Source of the DNA: CAYYMX01 sp964473045
Lineage (GTDB): Bacteria; Pseudomonadota; Alphaproteobacteria; Methylaequorales; Methylaequoraceae
Direction of reading: 5' to 3'
Assembly: GCA_964473045.1 (NCBI GenBank)
Contig: CAYYMX010000004.1
Span: 1 to 41,508, forward strand
Length of the DNA stretch: 41,508 nt
Shown piece after piece: positions 1 to 7,851 of this stretch; the first letter of the stretch is position 1, and every line of letters starts with the position of its first letter. The position numbers were made by a program, and so were the translations under genes. The notes under the pieces are model-generated. The model was not told where the DNA came from, did no database searches, and worked only from the letters and a program-made list of their open reading frames with translations.

Positions 1-592
1 GCATAAAAAAATTATTTTTCTCTGTCATTGGTGTTCTAATAAATCCAGGATGAACAACTTGAACCTTGATATTTGATTTAGATAATTCAATGTATGTACT
101 TTCTGCTAGGAATGTAAGGGCGGACTTAGTAACTCCATAAATACCGGCATTTGGCAACCCTCTAAATCCAGCAGGTGAGGAAACAAACACAATGTGACCA
201 GTACTATTTTTTTTCATTATAGGAACAATATTGCTTAAGCAGTTTATTTGTCCTGTCAAATTTATGTCTATCACACTCTTGATTTTTTTCAGATCACTAA
301 AATCTAGATTTCCTGGATTATATGCAGCAGCATTAAGTACTACCAAATCAATTTTCTTAAACCTTTTAACTATTGTTTGAACTATTTTTTTACACTGTTT
401 TTCTGAACTAATATCTAATTGAAGTGCTGTAATATTTTTTGTATTCAAACTTTTAGTTTGATTTATTTTTTTTAACCTTCGTCCACTAATTATTACATGC
501 CATTGATTGTTAACTAAAATTCTAGTTAATCCTTTTCCTATCCCAGTTCCTCCTCCAGTGATCCAGGCAATTTTTCTATTTTGCGTCTTCAT
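1..592 (-). CDS. SDR-family oxidoreductase, C-terminus cut by window edge
   Basis: This is a short-chain dehydrogenase/reductase that would use NAD(P)H on an unknown alcohol or ketone. The start is the ATG read from 592-590 on the minus strand, and the reading frame stays open to the window edge (about 197 codons). The Rossmann glycine motif TGGGTGIG lies near residues 13-20, LDISS follows beta-3, and NAA is present in the NAG position. The catalytic serine is in VSSPAG and the YGVTK motif gives the Tyr and Lys pair, followed by VHPGFIRTPM. All the expected catalytic elements are therefore present. Its first 17 bases overlap the end of the DUF6134 gene upstream, which suggests translational coupling. 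The substrate cannot be told from sequence. Confidence 0.9.
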   Translation of the reverse strand, partial: MKTQNRKIAWITGGGTGIGKGLTRILVNNQWHVIISGRRLKKINQTKSLNTKNITALQLDISSEKQCKKIVQTIVKRFKKIDLVVLNAAAYNPGNLDFSDLKKIKSVIDINLTGQINCLSNIVPIMKKNSTGHIVFVSSPAGFRGLPNAGIYGVTKSALTFLAESTYIELSKSNIKVQVVHPGFIRTPMTEKNNFFM

Positions 593-1247
593 GAAATTTA
601 TCTAAAAAATATTCAATTTTACTATTATCTTTTATAAAGATCATTTTTACCCAATTTTTATTCTCATCGTACCAAATATCGATTTTCACATCCTCACCAG
701 TAAGTTCTTGTCCGGAAAGTTTAAAGTGGGTGGAAGGTAAATAACCATTATAAATTCTTTCTTCTCCAATTTTCTCAATCTTAAAATCAATAAAACTACA
801 ATCTTGGGTATTTAAAACTCTTTTATTTAATGGTTGGCTAGAAACCAATTTGTGATTCCAATAGCTAGTTGGTATTGTTTTTAAGGGCAATTGATCTTTT
901 CCAGCAGACCCTTCGGAGAAAAGTTTCTTATGTTTTTTTGTCAGATTACAAAACATTGATTCACCATTCTTATCTGTTTTTGTGTGCAAATTATTGAGCA
1001 AATCATTCTCCCAAAATTCTTTATTAATATGAAAATAATCATAAACAACAAACCCTAGAAAGGTCACTTCAAACTTTATTTCAATTATAGCCTGAATAGT
1101 ATTTTTCTTTTCTTTAAAATTGATTTTGTGATAACCAATCTTGTCACCATTTCTATAGACTTGGAAAAAAATTTCAGTTGGAAGAGTGTTTCCAGTACTA
1201 GAATAAAAAAAAAATAGAATGAAAAGACCAAAAAAAAAAATTTTCAC
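576..1247 (-). CDS. DUF6134 family secreted protein
   Basis: This 223-aa protein has a hydrophobic N-terminal signal sequence (residues 1 to about 20) and so is probably exported to the periplasm. The body matches what I know of the alphaproteobacterial DUF6134 family: a VYRNGDKIGYH opening, a central FHINKEFWEN and TDKNGE stretch, PTSYWNH, and a C-terminal WYDENKNWVKM. The family has no assigned function that I know of; its beta-rich pattern resembles a lipid- or carbohydrate-handling barrel, but that is only a guess. The start is GTG, directly after the U-tract of a hairpin terminator, with no visible ribosome binding site. The next in-frame choices would remove the signal peptide, so I keep this start. 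The downstream SDR overlaps its 3' end. Confidence 0.75.
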   Translation of the reverse strand: MKIFFFGLFILFFFYSSTGNTLPTEIFFQVYRNGDKIGYHKINFKEKKNTIQAIIEIKFEVTFLGFVVYDYFHINKEFWENDLLNNLHTKTDKNGESMFCNLTKKHKKLFSEGSAGKDQLPLKTIPTSYWNHKLVSSQPLNKRVLNTQDCSFIDFKIEKIGEERIYNGYLPSTHFKLSGQELTGEDVKIDIWYDENKNWVKMIFIKDNSKIEYFLDKFHEDAK

Positions 1248-1254
1248 AAAAAAA

Positions 1255-1285
1255 AGGTTGGTTAAATATTTAATTTAACCAACCT
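1255..1285 (-). terminator. Rho-independent terminator after the Bax-inhibitor-1 gene
   Basis: The sequence shows a perfect 13-bp inverted repeat, AGGTTGGTTAAAT and its complement, around a 5-nt loop (ATTTA). On the minus strand the stem is followed by a run of seven or eight T, ending at the GTG start of the next gene. An A-run on the other side means the hairpin would also have T-run polarity in the plus direction. It sits 9 bases beyond the stop codon of the Bax-inhibitor-1 gene. Confidence 0.85.
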
Positions 1286-1293
1286 AAAAAAAA

Positions 1294-2025
1294 TTATCTT
1301 CTTTGACCGAAAAGTTGAAGAAGCATTATGAATAGATTTATAAAGTCCAGATAAAGAGTTAAAGCCCCCATAATTGCTTTTTTACCTTCATTGCCTGTAC
1401 CATCATAATACATTGCTTTTATTCTTTGGGTGTCATAAGCGGTTAATCCTGCAAAAACTAAAACACCAATAACAGAAATTGCGAATTGAAGAGCAGTACT
1501 AGCAAGAAAAATATTAACTATCGAAGCTAAAATAATGCCAATAAGACCTATAAACAAAAAAGAGCCCCATCCAGTGAGATCTTTTTTTGTTGTATATCCA
1601 TAAAGGCTTAAAGCACCAAATGCTCCAGCAGTAATAAAGAAAACTCTAGCAATTGACTCACCTGTATATTGAATGAAAATTGATGAAAGCGACAAGCCCA
1701 TTACACCAGCAAATGTCCAAAACAAAATCTGGACGGTACTCTCCTTCATTTTTGCAATACCTATATTTAGAGCAATTATAAAACCTAAGGGTGCTAACAT
1801 TATTACAAAAGCAAGAGGTGAACCGTATATAGCAACCCCAAATGAAGTTAAAGAGTTTGTGTTAAAGTCAAAAGCAAATGTTGAGGTCATGTGCGCAATA
1901 ACACCCGTTAGCGCCAATCCAACTGCCATAAAAGAATAGATTTTATTCATATAGGCTTTAAGGCCAATATCTATATCACTTACAGCTTCTTTTGATCTAA
2001 TATTTCTTTCATAGTCATAAGCCAT
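1294..2025 (-). CDS. Bax inhibitor-1/YccA family membrane protein
   Basis: This 243-aa integral membrane protein of the BI-1/TMBIM superfamily has about seven hydrophobic helices. It shows the family features: an N-terminal soluble stretch with LKAYMNKIYSFMAVGLALTG, repeated Gly/Ala-rich membrane spans, and a C-terminal GLTAYDTQRIK with paired aspartates later (YLDFINLF). Bacterial members (YbhL/YccA and BsYetJ) act as pH-sensitive calcium leak channels or bind the FtsH protease complex, which is family knowledge rather than something seen here. A good ribosome binding site, AAGGGAG, lies 9 nt upstream of the ATG. The gene appears to be a single transcription unit, with a strong terminator just after it and a divergent promoter region before it. 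Confidence 0.93.
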   Translation of the reverse strand: MAYDYERNIRSKEAVSDIDIGLKAYMNKIYSFMAVGLALTGVIAHMTSTFAFDFNTNSLTSFGVAIYGSPLAFVIMLAPLGFIIALNIGIAKMKESTVQILFWTFAGVMGLSLSSIFIQYTGESIARVFFITAGAFGALSLYGYTTKKDLTGWGSFLFIGLIGIILASIVNIFLASTALQFAISVIGVLVFAGLTAYDTQRIKAMYYDGTGNEGKKAIMGALTLYLDFINLFIMLLQLFGQRR

Positions 2026-2132
2026 TTTTATAACTCCCTTGTTTTAAAGTTTACTTATAATACTATAAATTATAATTATTTAATAGATAAAATATGTTAC
2101 ATTTTTTTTAAATCAAGGAAAATATTTTAATC
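2026..2132. promoter_or_regulatory. Divergent promoter region between BI-1 and aldo/keto reductase genes
   Basis: This 107-nt AT-rich gap separates two divergently read starts. On the minus strand, TATAAT-like hexamers lie 20 to 60 nt ahead of the BI-1 ATG. On the plus strand an AAGGAAA ribosome binding site lies about 12 nt ahead of the reductase ATG. The base composition makes the -10 assignments weak; the divergent arrangement itself is clear. Confidence 0.4.
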
Positions 2133-3173
2133 ATGGAATACAAAAGATTGGGCAATACCGAAATTGAGGTCAGTTTAATGTGTCTTGGCACAATGACTTG
2201 GGGTGAACAAAATAATCAGGAAGATGGTTTTGCTCAAATGGATTATGCTTTTGAAAAAGGAATAAACTTTTTTGATACAGCAGAACTTTATCCAGTTCCT
2301 CCTAGAAAAGAAACTTGGGGATCAACAGAGACCATCATTGGGAATTGGTTGAAGGAAAAAAAATGTAGAAATAGAATAGTTCTTGCTACCAAGATTACTG
2401 GAAGGTCTGGAATGAAATGGTTTAGAAATAAAGAAACAAGACTTGACAAAGATCAGATTTCTCAGGCTCTTGAAGGAAGTTTAAAAAGATTGAAAACTAA
2501 TTATATAGATCTGTACCAGCTGCATTGGCCAGATAGAAAAGCTAATTTTTTTGGAAAGCTTGGTTATGATCATGAAGAAGAAGAAGATTTTATAGAAATT
2601 AGAAGCCAATTAGAAATACTCTCAGAACATGTAAATGCTGGTAAGATTAGATATATAGGATTGTCTAATGAGACTCCGTGGGGACTAATGAAATTTGTTT
2701 CAATTGCTGAACAACATAATCTTCCTAGAGTTGTTTCAGTTCAAAACCCATATTCCTTGCTTAATAGAAGCTATGAAGTAGGTATGGCGGAGATTTCTGC
2801 AAGAGAAAAATGTGGTCTACTAGCTTACTCACCCCTAGCCTTTGGGATGCTTACTGGAAAGTATGATAATGCTGCAAAACCAGATGGTGCAAGACTCACT
2901 TTATTTGGTGATATGTTTACAAGATATACGAAGGCAAATGGTATAAAATATTCTGAAAGATTTAATCAACTAGCCAAAAAAAATAAACTTTCGCCTGCTC
3001 AAATGTCTCTAGCATTTGTTAATTCTAGAAATTTTTTAACTAGTAATATCATTGGTGCTACTTCTGTGGATCAATTAAAAGAAAATATAGATTCTTATAA
3101 TATCAAACTGTCAACAGAAATTCTCGAAGAAATTGAGAAGATTCATAATGAGAATCCATATCCATGTCCCTAA
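2133..3173 (+). CDS. Aldo/keto reductase, Tas-like
   Basis: This 346-aa NADPH-dependent aldo/keto reductase is a cytoplasmic TIM barrel. The catalytic tetrad is visible: Asp48 (FFDTAELY), Tyr53, Lys87 (LATKITG) and His131 (LYQLHWPDR). The C-terminal cofactor region carries NIIGATSVDQLKEN. Length, the GTMTWGEQNN opening and the TAELYPVPP stretch fit the Tas/YgdS branch of the superfamily. The physiological substrate is unknown. The gene converges on the DMT transporter, with the two stop regions overlapping by 4 nt (3170-3173). Confidence 0.93.
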   Translation: MEYKRLGNTEIEVSLMCLGTMTWGEQNNQEDGFAQMDYAFEKGINFFDTAELYPVPPRKETWGSTETIIGNWLKEKKCRNRIVLATKITGRSGMKWFRNKETRLDKDQISQALEGSLKRLKTNYIDLYQLHWPDRKANFFGKLGYDHEEEEDFIEIRSQLEILSEHVNAGKIRYIGLSNETPWGLMKFVSIAEQHNLPRVVSVQNPYSLLNRSYEVGMAEISAREKCGLLAYSPLAFGMLTGKYDNAAKPDGARLTLFGDMFTRYTKANGIKYSERFNQLAKKNKLSPAQMSLAFVNSRNFLTSNIIGATSVDQLKENIDSYNIKLSTEILEEIEKIHNENPYPCP

Positions 3174-4021
3174 TCTGGATGTTTGTTCTCCACAAGAAAT
3201 GTGGTTAATATCACAATTGAAACTCCTAAAAGTGTAAAAAAACTAATATTTTCGTTCAGAAAAAAAAATCCTAGTATGGTTGAAAATATAATTCTTGAAT
3301 AACTCATTAAAACTACTTTACCTGTTTCAAAATTTTTATACGATTCAGTATTAAAATATTGACCAATAAGGGCTGTTAGAGTCAAAAGAATTAAAAATAA
3401 AAGGTTGTAGTTTATTTTAAAAATGATTTTGTCATTAAAGATTAGAAAAAAAATAATTGTTGAAATGAAAGAGTGATAAAGGAGAATCAATAAAGTTTTA
3501 TCTTTCTTACTAAGAAAAGAAATAGAAAGTATTCCTCCAGAAACACAAAATGCTGAAAATATTCCCATGTAGAAGCCTATTTTACTGTTTATTTCGCCAG
3601 GGTTACTGATAAGAAAAACTCCTAGGAATCCAAAAAATAGTAATGAAAAATTAGAAATTTTTATCTTTTCTTTAAAAAAAACTATAGTTAGTATGCTGGT
3701 AAAAAAAACTTTCGTAAAACCAATAGTACTAGCTTGGGCCAATGAAATATAACTTAGCGATTTATACCCAAAATACATTGCTAAGACTCCAAAAATAGAC
3801 CTTAGTAAATGGATACTGATATTTTTTGAATGAAGAACACCAAAATTAAATTTTTTCTTCGATATTAGGATTAAAGAAAAAATAATTAAGCAACCAATAA
3901 AGGATCTAAAAAAGACTATAGTCTCAGTATTAATTTGTGATGAGATTATTTTTATTTGCAAGCCAAGCAAAGCAAAGAAAAAACAACTAATTATCTGGAA
4001 ATATCCCTTTATTCTTTTCAT
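3170..4021 (-). CDS. DMT-superfamily (EamA) transporter, second of a pair
   Basis: This 283-aa inner-membrane protein has about ten hydrophobic segments and two EamA-type halves. The first half has the FFRSFIGC motif after helix 2 and the second ends in ILGFFFLNENISFFTLLGVSIVI, the usual second-repeat pattern. The family exports or imports small metabolites, often amino acids, nucleosides or drugs, and the substrate cannot be predicted. Its start overlaps the end of the upstream DMT gene by 35 nt, so the two are almost certainly co-transcribed and may have arisen by duplication. The sequences have diverged too far for a recent duplication. Confidence 0.85.
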   Translation of the reverse strand: MKRIKGYFQIISCFFFALLGLQIKIISSQINTETIVFFRSFIGCLIIFSLILISKKKFNFGVLHSKNISIHLLRSIFGVLAMYFGYKSLSYISLAQASTIGFTKVFFTSILTIVFFKEKIKISNFSLLFFGFLGVFLISNPGEINSKIGFYMGIFSAFCVSGGILSISFLSKKDKTLLILLYHSFISTIIFFLIFNDKIIFKINYNLLFLILLTLTALIGQYFNTESYKNFETGKVVLMSYSRIIFSTILGFFFLNENISFFTLLGVSIVILTTFLVENKHPD

Positions 4022-4853
4022 TCATTGATATTTTTTTTGCCATCATTGTGTTGCATAGTATAAGTCCAGAGCCACAAATCATTGTTATAGTATCAATCTT
4101 TTCATCCAAAAAAACAAATCCTAAAAATGTAGCAAATATTAATTTTGTAAAATCAAAAGGCATAATGTTTGTAAGTTTGGATAAGCTTATAGATTTGGTC
4201 CAAAGATAATTACCTAGAGAAGCTATTACGGCAATAGTAAAAAGCATAAGATATAAATCAAAAGAGTTTGGCGTTGTCCAGACAAACAATGAAGGAATTA
4301 AAGTCATGGGTGTCATGATTAAGACCATACTTAGCATAAGTGTGAATACGGATTCTGATTCCGATAATTTTTTTACGAGCAAACCAGCAATTGCATGAGT
4401 AATAGCCGCAAGTATGGCTATAATGCTTCCAAGCTGAATATCAGCATCAGGTCTAATAATTATTAAAGTTAGAGAAAAGCCCAAAAACATTAACTGTGTC
4501 ATTGGGACGCTTGTTTTTTCGCCCAAAAAAATTGTACTTCCAAAATAAATAAAAAGAGGTGTGCTAAAACTAATAGCCATTGCTTGTGAGATTGGAATAA
4601 GACTGTATGACCAAAATAGAAGTATCATTGTAATTCCACCAAAAAAACTTCTAAGAAGAAGGAGTTTTAAATTTTTTTTTATAGGAATTTTAAATTTATT
4701 TATAAATATCCATGGTGTGAGTATAAAAATGCTCAGAAAATTTCTAAAAAAAGCTTGTTCAATTGGATGAATAAACGCCGAAAGAAACTTTATTGAAACT
4801 GCTAGTATCGAAAAAAACAAACCTGATAATATAATTAAAAAAATTGGATACAT
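3987..4853 (-). CDS. DMT-superfamily (EamA) transporter, first of a pair
   Basis: This 288-aa inner-membrane protein has ten predicted helices in two EamA repeats. AFFRNFLSIFIL follows the first helices, SQAMAISFSTPLF is the usual mid-repeat motif, and FATFLGFVFLDEKID marks the second repeat. The Lys/Asn-rich C-terminal tail, after ILCNTMMAKKI, runs into the start of the following DMT gene (35-nt overlap). The substrate is not predictable. The 58-nt gap to the plus-strand IalB-like gene must hold promoters for both directions. Confidence 0.87.
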   Translation of the reverse strand: MYPIFLIILSGLFFSILAVSIKFLSAFIHPIEQAFFRNFLSIFILTPWIFINKFKIPIKKNLKLLLLRSFFGGITMILLFWSYSLIPISQAMAISFSTPLFIYFGSTIFLGEKTSVPMTQLMFLGFSLTLIIIRPDADIQLGSIIAILAAITHAIAGLLVKKLSESESVFTLMLSMVLIMTPMTLIPSLFVWTTPNSFDLYLMLFTIAVIASLGNYLWTKSISLSKLTNIMPFDFTKLIFATFLGFVFLDEKIDTITMICGSGLILCNTMMAKKISMNEKNKGIFPDN

Positions 4854-4911
4854 TTTATAATTTGAACTTTAGGTTCTTGCAATTTATTCTTAATTATGTC
4901 AATAAAAACAA

Positions 4912-5430
4912 ATGTATTATAGATTTTTTTTTCTTCCAGTTTTTTTAATTTTTGTTTTTACCGTTCTATTTTTTTGTTTTAACCTTGCAATTTCCAAAGA
5001 ACTAGCCAAATTTAATGATTGGTCAGCTTATTCTGAAGGTGAGGAAAAAAACATGGCCTGTATGGCTGTTTCTAAGCCAAAAAAAGCTGAAGGGGACTAC
5101 AAAAAAAGGGGGGATATATTTGCAATTTTGACCCACCTACCTGGTCAAGATAAATGGAATGAATTCAGCATAGTTGCGGGATACAACTATAAGGCAGATA
5201 GTAATCCAGATATTTTAATTGGTGATCTAAAATTTCAATTGTTTACTTCGGGTTCAAGAGCGTGGAGTTTTAGTCCAAGTGATGATGAAAAGATTATTAA
5301 GGCTTTAAAATCTTCTATGAAAATGACAGTTATTGGTACTTCATCTAGAGGCACAATAACCAAGGATACATACTCTCTTCTTGGTTTTAGTAAATCATAT
5401 CAAAAGATTAATGAGGCCTGCAAAAAATAG
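4912..5430 (+). CDS. Invasion-associated locus B (IalB)-like exported protein
   Basis: This 172-aa protein has a long hydrophobic signal segment (residues 3 to about 26), followed by a beta-rich periplasmic domain. FNDWSAYSE at the start, MACMAVSKP, and the C-terminal GTSSRGTITKDTYSLLGFSKSY are characteristic of alphaproteobacterial IalB-like proteins (Pfam IalB). The family name comes from Bartonella, but homologues are widespread in free-living alphaproteobacteria and their molecular role is not settled. A Cys pair (C50 and the C-terminal EACKK Cys) could form a disulfide. argG follows 18 nt downstream on the same strand, so the two may share a transcript. Confidence 0.85.
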   Translation: MYYRFFFLPVFLIFVFTVLFFCFNLAISKELAKFNDWSAYSEGEEKNMACMAVSKPKKAEGDYKKRGDIFAILTHLPGQDKWNEFSIVAGYNYKADSNPDILIGDLKFQLFTSGSRAWSFSPSDDEKIIKALKSSMKMTVIGTSSRGTITKDTYSLLGFSKSYQKINEACKK

Positions 5431-5448
5431 CAAGCTTAGTTGTAATGA

Positions 5449-6654
5449 ATGAGTAAAAAAAGAAAAAAGATAGTTTTAGCCTTCTCTGGAGGATTGGATA
5501 CTTCAATAATTTTAAAGTGGCTACAACAAGAGCATAATGCTGAAGTTGTAACTTTCACAGCAGATATTGGGCAAGGAGTTGAGATTAAGGAAGCTAAAAA
5601 AAAGGCTCACTTACTTGGTGTAAAACAAATTTTTGTTGAGGATTTGTGCGAAGATTTTGCAAAAAACTATGTTTTTCCAATGTTTAGAGCTAATGCAGTG
5701 TATGAGGGTTTTTATTTGTTGGGAACTTCTATAGCAAGGCCACTGATTGCTAAAAGACAAATAGAAATAGCACATGCTACTGGAGCTCATTATGTTTCCC
5801 ACGGAGCAACTGGAAAAGGTAATGATCAAATAAGATTTGAATTGGGTTATTATGCCAATGATCCAACAATTAAAATAATAGCTCCTTGGAGAGAGTGGAA
5901 TTTAAAATCAAGAAAAGATTTAATAAATTTTGCAGAAAAAAACCAAATTCCAATTCCAAAGGACAAATATAATGAGGCTCCGTACTCAATTGATTCTAAT
6001 TTATTACATACCTCTTATGAGGGAAAGATTCTTGAAGACCCATGGGAACCCCCAGATGAATCAATGTTTACGAGAACAGTTTCTTGTGAAAAAGCACCAA
6101 ATAAATCTGAAGAAATTATTTTAGGGTTTCTTAATGGGGATCCTGTTTCTATAAATAGTAAAAAGTTTTCCTCATCTAAGTTGATCCAAGAATTAAATAA
6201 GATTGGAGGTAGGAATGGTATTGGTAGGCTTGACATTGTAGAAAATAGATTTATAGGTATGAAATCAAGAGGAGTATATGAAACACCTGGAGGAGAGATT
6301 ATACTTAAGGCAAGAAGAGCAATCGAAAGTTTAACCTTGGATAAAGGTGCTTGCCATCTTAAAGATGAAATTATGCCAAGGTATGCGGAACTAGTTTATA
6401 ACGGTTTCTGGTTTTCTCCAGAAAGAATAATGCTTCAGTCGTTAATTGATAAAAGTCAGGAAAATGTTACGGGTGAAGTTAGGTTAAAATTGTTTAAAGG
6501 TAATATAACAGTGTTGGGAAGAAGGTCAAAAAAAAGCCTTTACTCAAACAAAATGGTTACGTTCGAAGAGGATAAAGTTTACAATCAAAAAGATGCAGAA
6601 GGTTTTATAAAACTTAATGCTTTAAGATTAAAGCTATTGAAGCAAAGAGGCTAA
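5449..6654 (+). CDS. argG: Argininosuccinate synthase
   Basis: The 401-aa enzyme condenses citrulline and aspartate with ATP to form argininosuccinate, the penultimate step of arginine synthesis. The ATP-pyrophosphatase P-loop AFSGGLDTS lies at residues 11-19. Other family blocks are GTSIARPLIAKRQIEIA, SHGATGKGNDQIRFE, APWREW, and NEAPYSIDSNLLHTSYEG. The length is the usual one for bacterial ArgG. The ATG at 5449 gives the short MSKKRKK lead typical of the family. The 3' end overlaps the convergent folD by 21 nt. All arginine codons that I checked in this gene are AGA or AGG. Confidence 0.98.
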   Translation: MSKKRKKIVLAFSGGLDTSIILKWLQQEHNAEVVTFTADIGQGVEIKEAKKKAHLLGVKQIFVEDLCEDFAKNYVFPMFRANAVYEGFYLLGTSIARPLIAKRQIEIAHATGAHYVSHGATGKGNDQIRFELGYYANDPTIKIIAPWREWNLKSRKDLINFAEKNQIPIPKDKYNEAPYSIDSNLLHTSYEGKILEDPWEPPDESMFTRTVSCEKAPNKSEEIILGFLNGDPVSINSKKFSSSKLIQELNKIGGRNGIGRLDIVENRFIGMKSRGVYETPGGEIILKARRAIESLTLDKGACHLKDEIMPRYAELVYNGFWFSPERIMLQSLIDKSQENVTGEVRLKLFKGNITVLGRRSKKSLYSNKMVTFEEDKVYNQKDAEGFIKLNALRLKLLKQRG

Positions 6655-7533
6655 ATCTACTGGCTTTATCCCATACTGAGTATAAGAAGTGAAAAGTGTG
6701 TTTAAGAGTAAACAAGCAATTGTCATTGGTCCTACTCCACCAGGAACAGGCGTTATCTTAGAAACTTTTGTTATAACCTCTTGATAATCTACATCACCCA
6801 CAAGAATCCTTTCTCCATTTCTTTCTATCCTGTTAATTCCAACATCAATAATAACAGCACCATTTTTAACCCAATCTTTTTTTACCATTTCAGGAATACC
6901 AACTGCAGCAATTAAAATATCAGCTTCTTTTGCTACTTCAGAAATATTCTTTGTTTTTGAGTGTGTAATTGTAACGGTAGCATTCATTGCCAAAAGCAAG
7001 GCTGCCAAAGGTTTTCCAACAATATTTGATCTGCCAATAATAACTGCATTTTTTCCGGACAAATCCTTTACAACTTTTTTTAGTAATATGCTACAGCCTA
7101 ATGGTGTACATGGAACTAGTGTGTTTAACCCTGACCAAAGCTTACCTACATTTTGTGCATGAAAACCATCAACATCCTTAATAGGTAAGATTGTGTCTAA
7201 AATTTTGTCAGAACTAATATGTTTAGGTAGAGGTAGTTGAACTAAAATTCCTTGGATATTTTTGTCATTATTAAGTTTTTCAACAAGGTTTAATAATTCT
7301 TTTTCAGAAATATTTTCTTCAAGTCTATGTTCGATCGATTTAAATCCGACTTCTTTTGTTTGTTTAATCTTATTTTTTACATAAACTTTGCTGGCTGGGT
7401 TCTCGCCAACTAAAACAACTGCTAGACCAGGAACTTTCCCAGATTTCTTAATAAGGTCTTTTGCAACCTCCTTAATTTTGGTTCTTATTTCCGAAGCAAC
7501 AAGTTTTCCATCAATAATTTTATTTTCAACCAT
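6634..7533 (-). CDS. folD: Methylenetetrahydrofolate dehydrogenase/cyclohydrolase
   Basis: This 299-aa bifunctional cytoplasmic enzyme interconverts 5,10-methylene-, methenyl- and 10-formyl-tetrahydrofolate with NADP. The catalytic region YVKNK (Tyr51, Lys55) is present, as are VQLPLPKHI, KDVDGFH, the Rossmann block GRSNIVGKPLAALLL, and the signature PVPGGVGPMT near the C-terminus. It is cleanly full length. The start codon overlaps the stop of the upstream YggT gene (TAATG), so the pair is translationally coupled. Confidence 0.98.
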   Translation of the reverse strand: MVENKIIDGKLVASEIRTKIKEVAKDLIKKSGKVPGLAVVLVGENPASKVYVKNKIKQTKEVGFKSIEHRLEENISEKELLNLVEKLNNDKNIQGILVQLPLPKHISSDKILDTILPIKDVDGFHAQNVGKLWSGLNTLVPCTPLGCSILLKKVVKDLSGKNAVIIGRSNIVGKPLAALLLAMNATVTITHSKTKNISEVAKEADILIAAVGIPEMVKKDWVKNGAVIIDVGINRIERNGERILVGDVDYQEVITKVSKITPVPGGVGPMTIACLLLNTLFTSYTQYGIKPVDLASLLQ

Positions 7534-7823
7534 TAGAAAAATCCATATTTTGTCATTACGTATTGAGATGCTTCGATTATTATAATTAAAAAAATAGGAG
7601 AAATATCAATTGTCCCAAAGTTGGGAACAAACTTTCTTATAAGATTTAACATTGGTTCTACAAGTTTAAAAAGAAAATCCATAAGTATCCCAATTAGTTT
7701 ATTATTGTCATTGATTATGTTGAATGAAATTAGCATACTTAACAAAACATAAAGTATAACACTATACTTATAAACTTGTAAAATTTGAAAGATCAGATAT
7801 CCAATAAAATCAATAGCAAACAT
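7533..7823 (-). CDS. YggT family membrane protein
   Basis: This 96-aa protein has two hydrophobic spans and the YggT core: a first helix followed by YVLLSMLISFN, then the amphipathic central region KLVEPMLNLIRKFVPNFGTIDISPIFLIIII. The PxxxxxRxxxPxxGxxDxSPI pattern is diagnostic. YggT proteins help with osmotic stress, division or membrane-protein organisation in different bacteria, and no activity can be read from sequence. It is coupled to folD by a 1-nt stop/start overlap and diverges from the 459-aa plus-strand gene with only 28 nt between starts. Confidence 0.92.
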   Translation of the reverse strand: MFAIDFIGYLIFQILQVYKYSVILYVLLSMLISFNIINDNNKLIGILMDFLFKLVEPMLNLIRKFVPNFGTIDISPIFLIIIIEASQYVMTKYGFF

Positions 7824-7851
7824 TATAGCATTAATAAAAAAAAGTTTTCAT

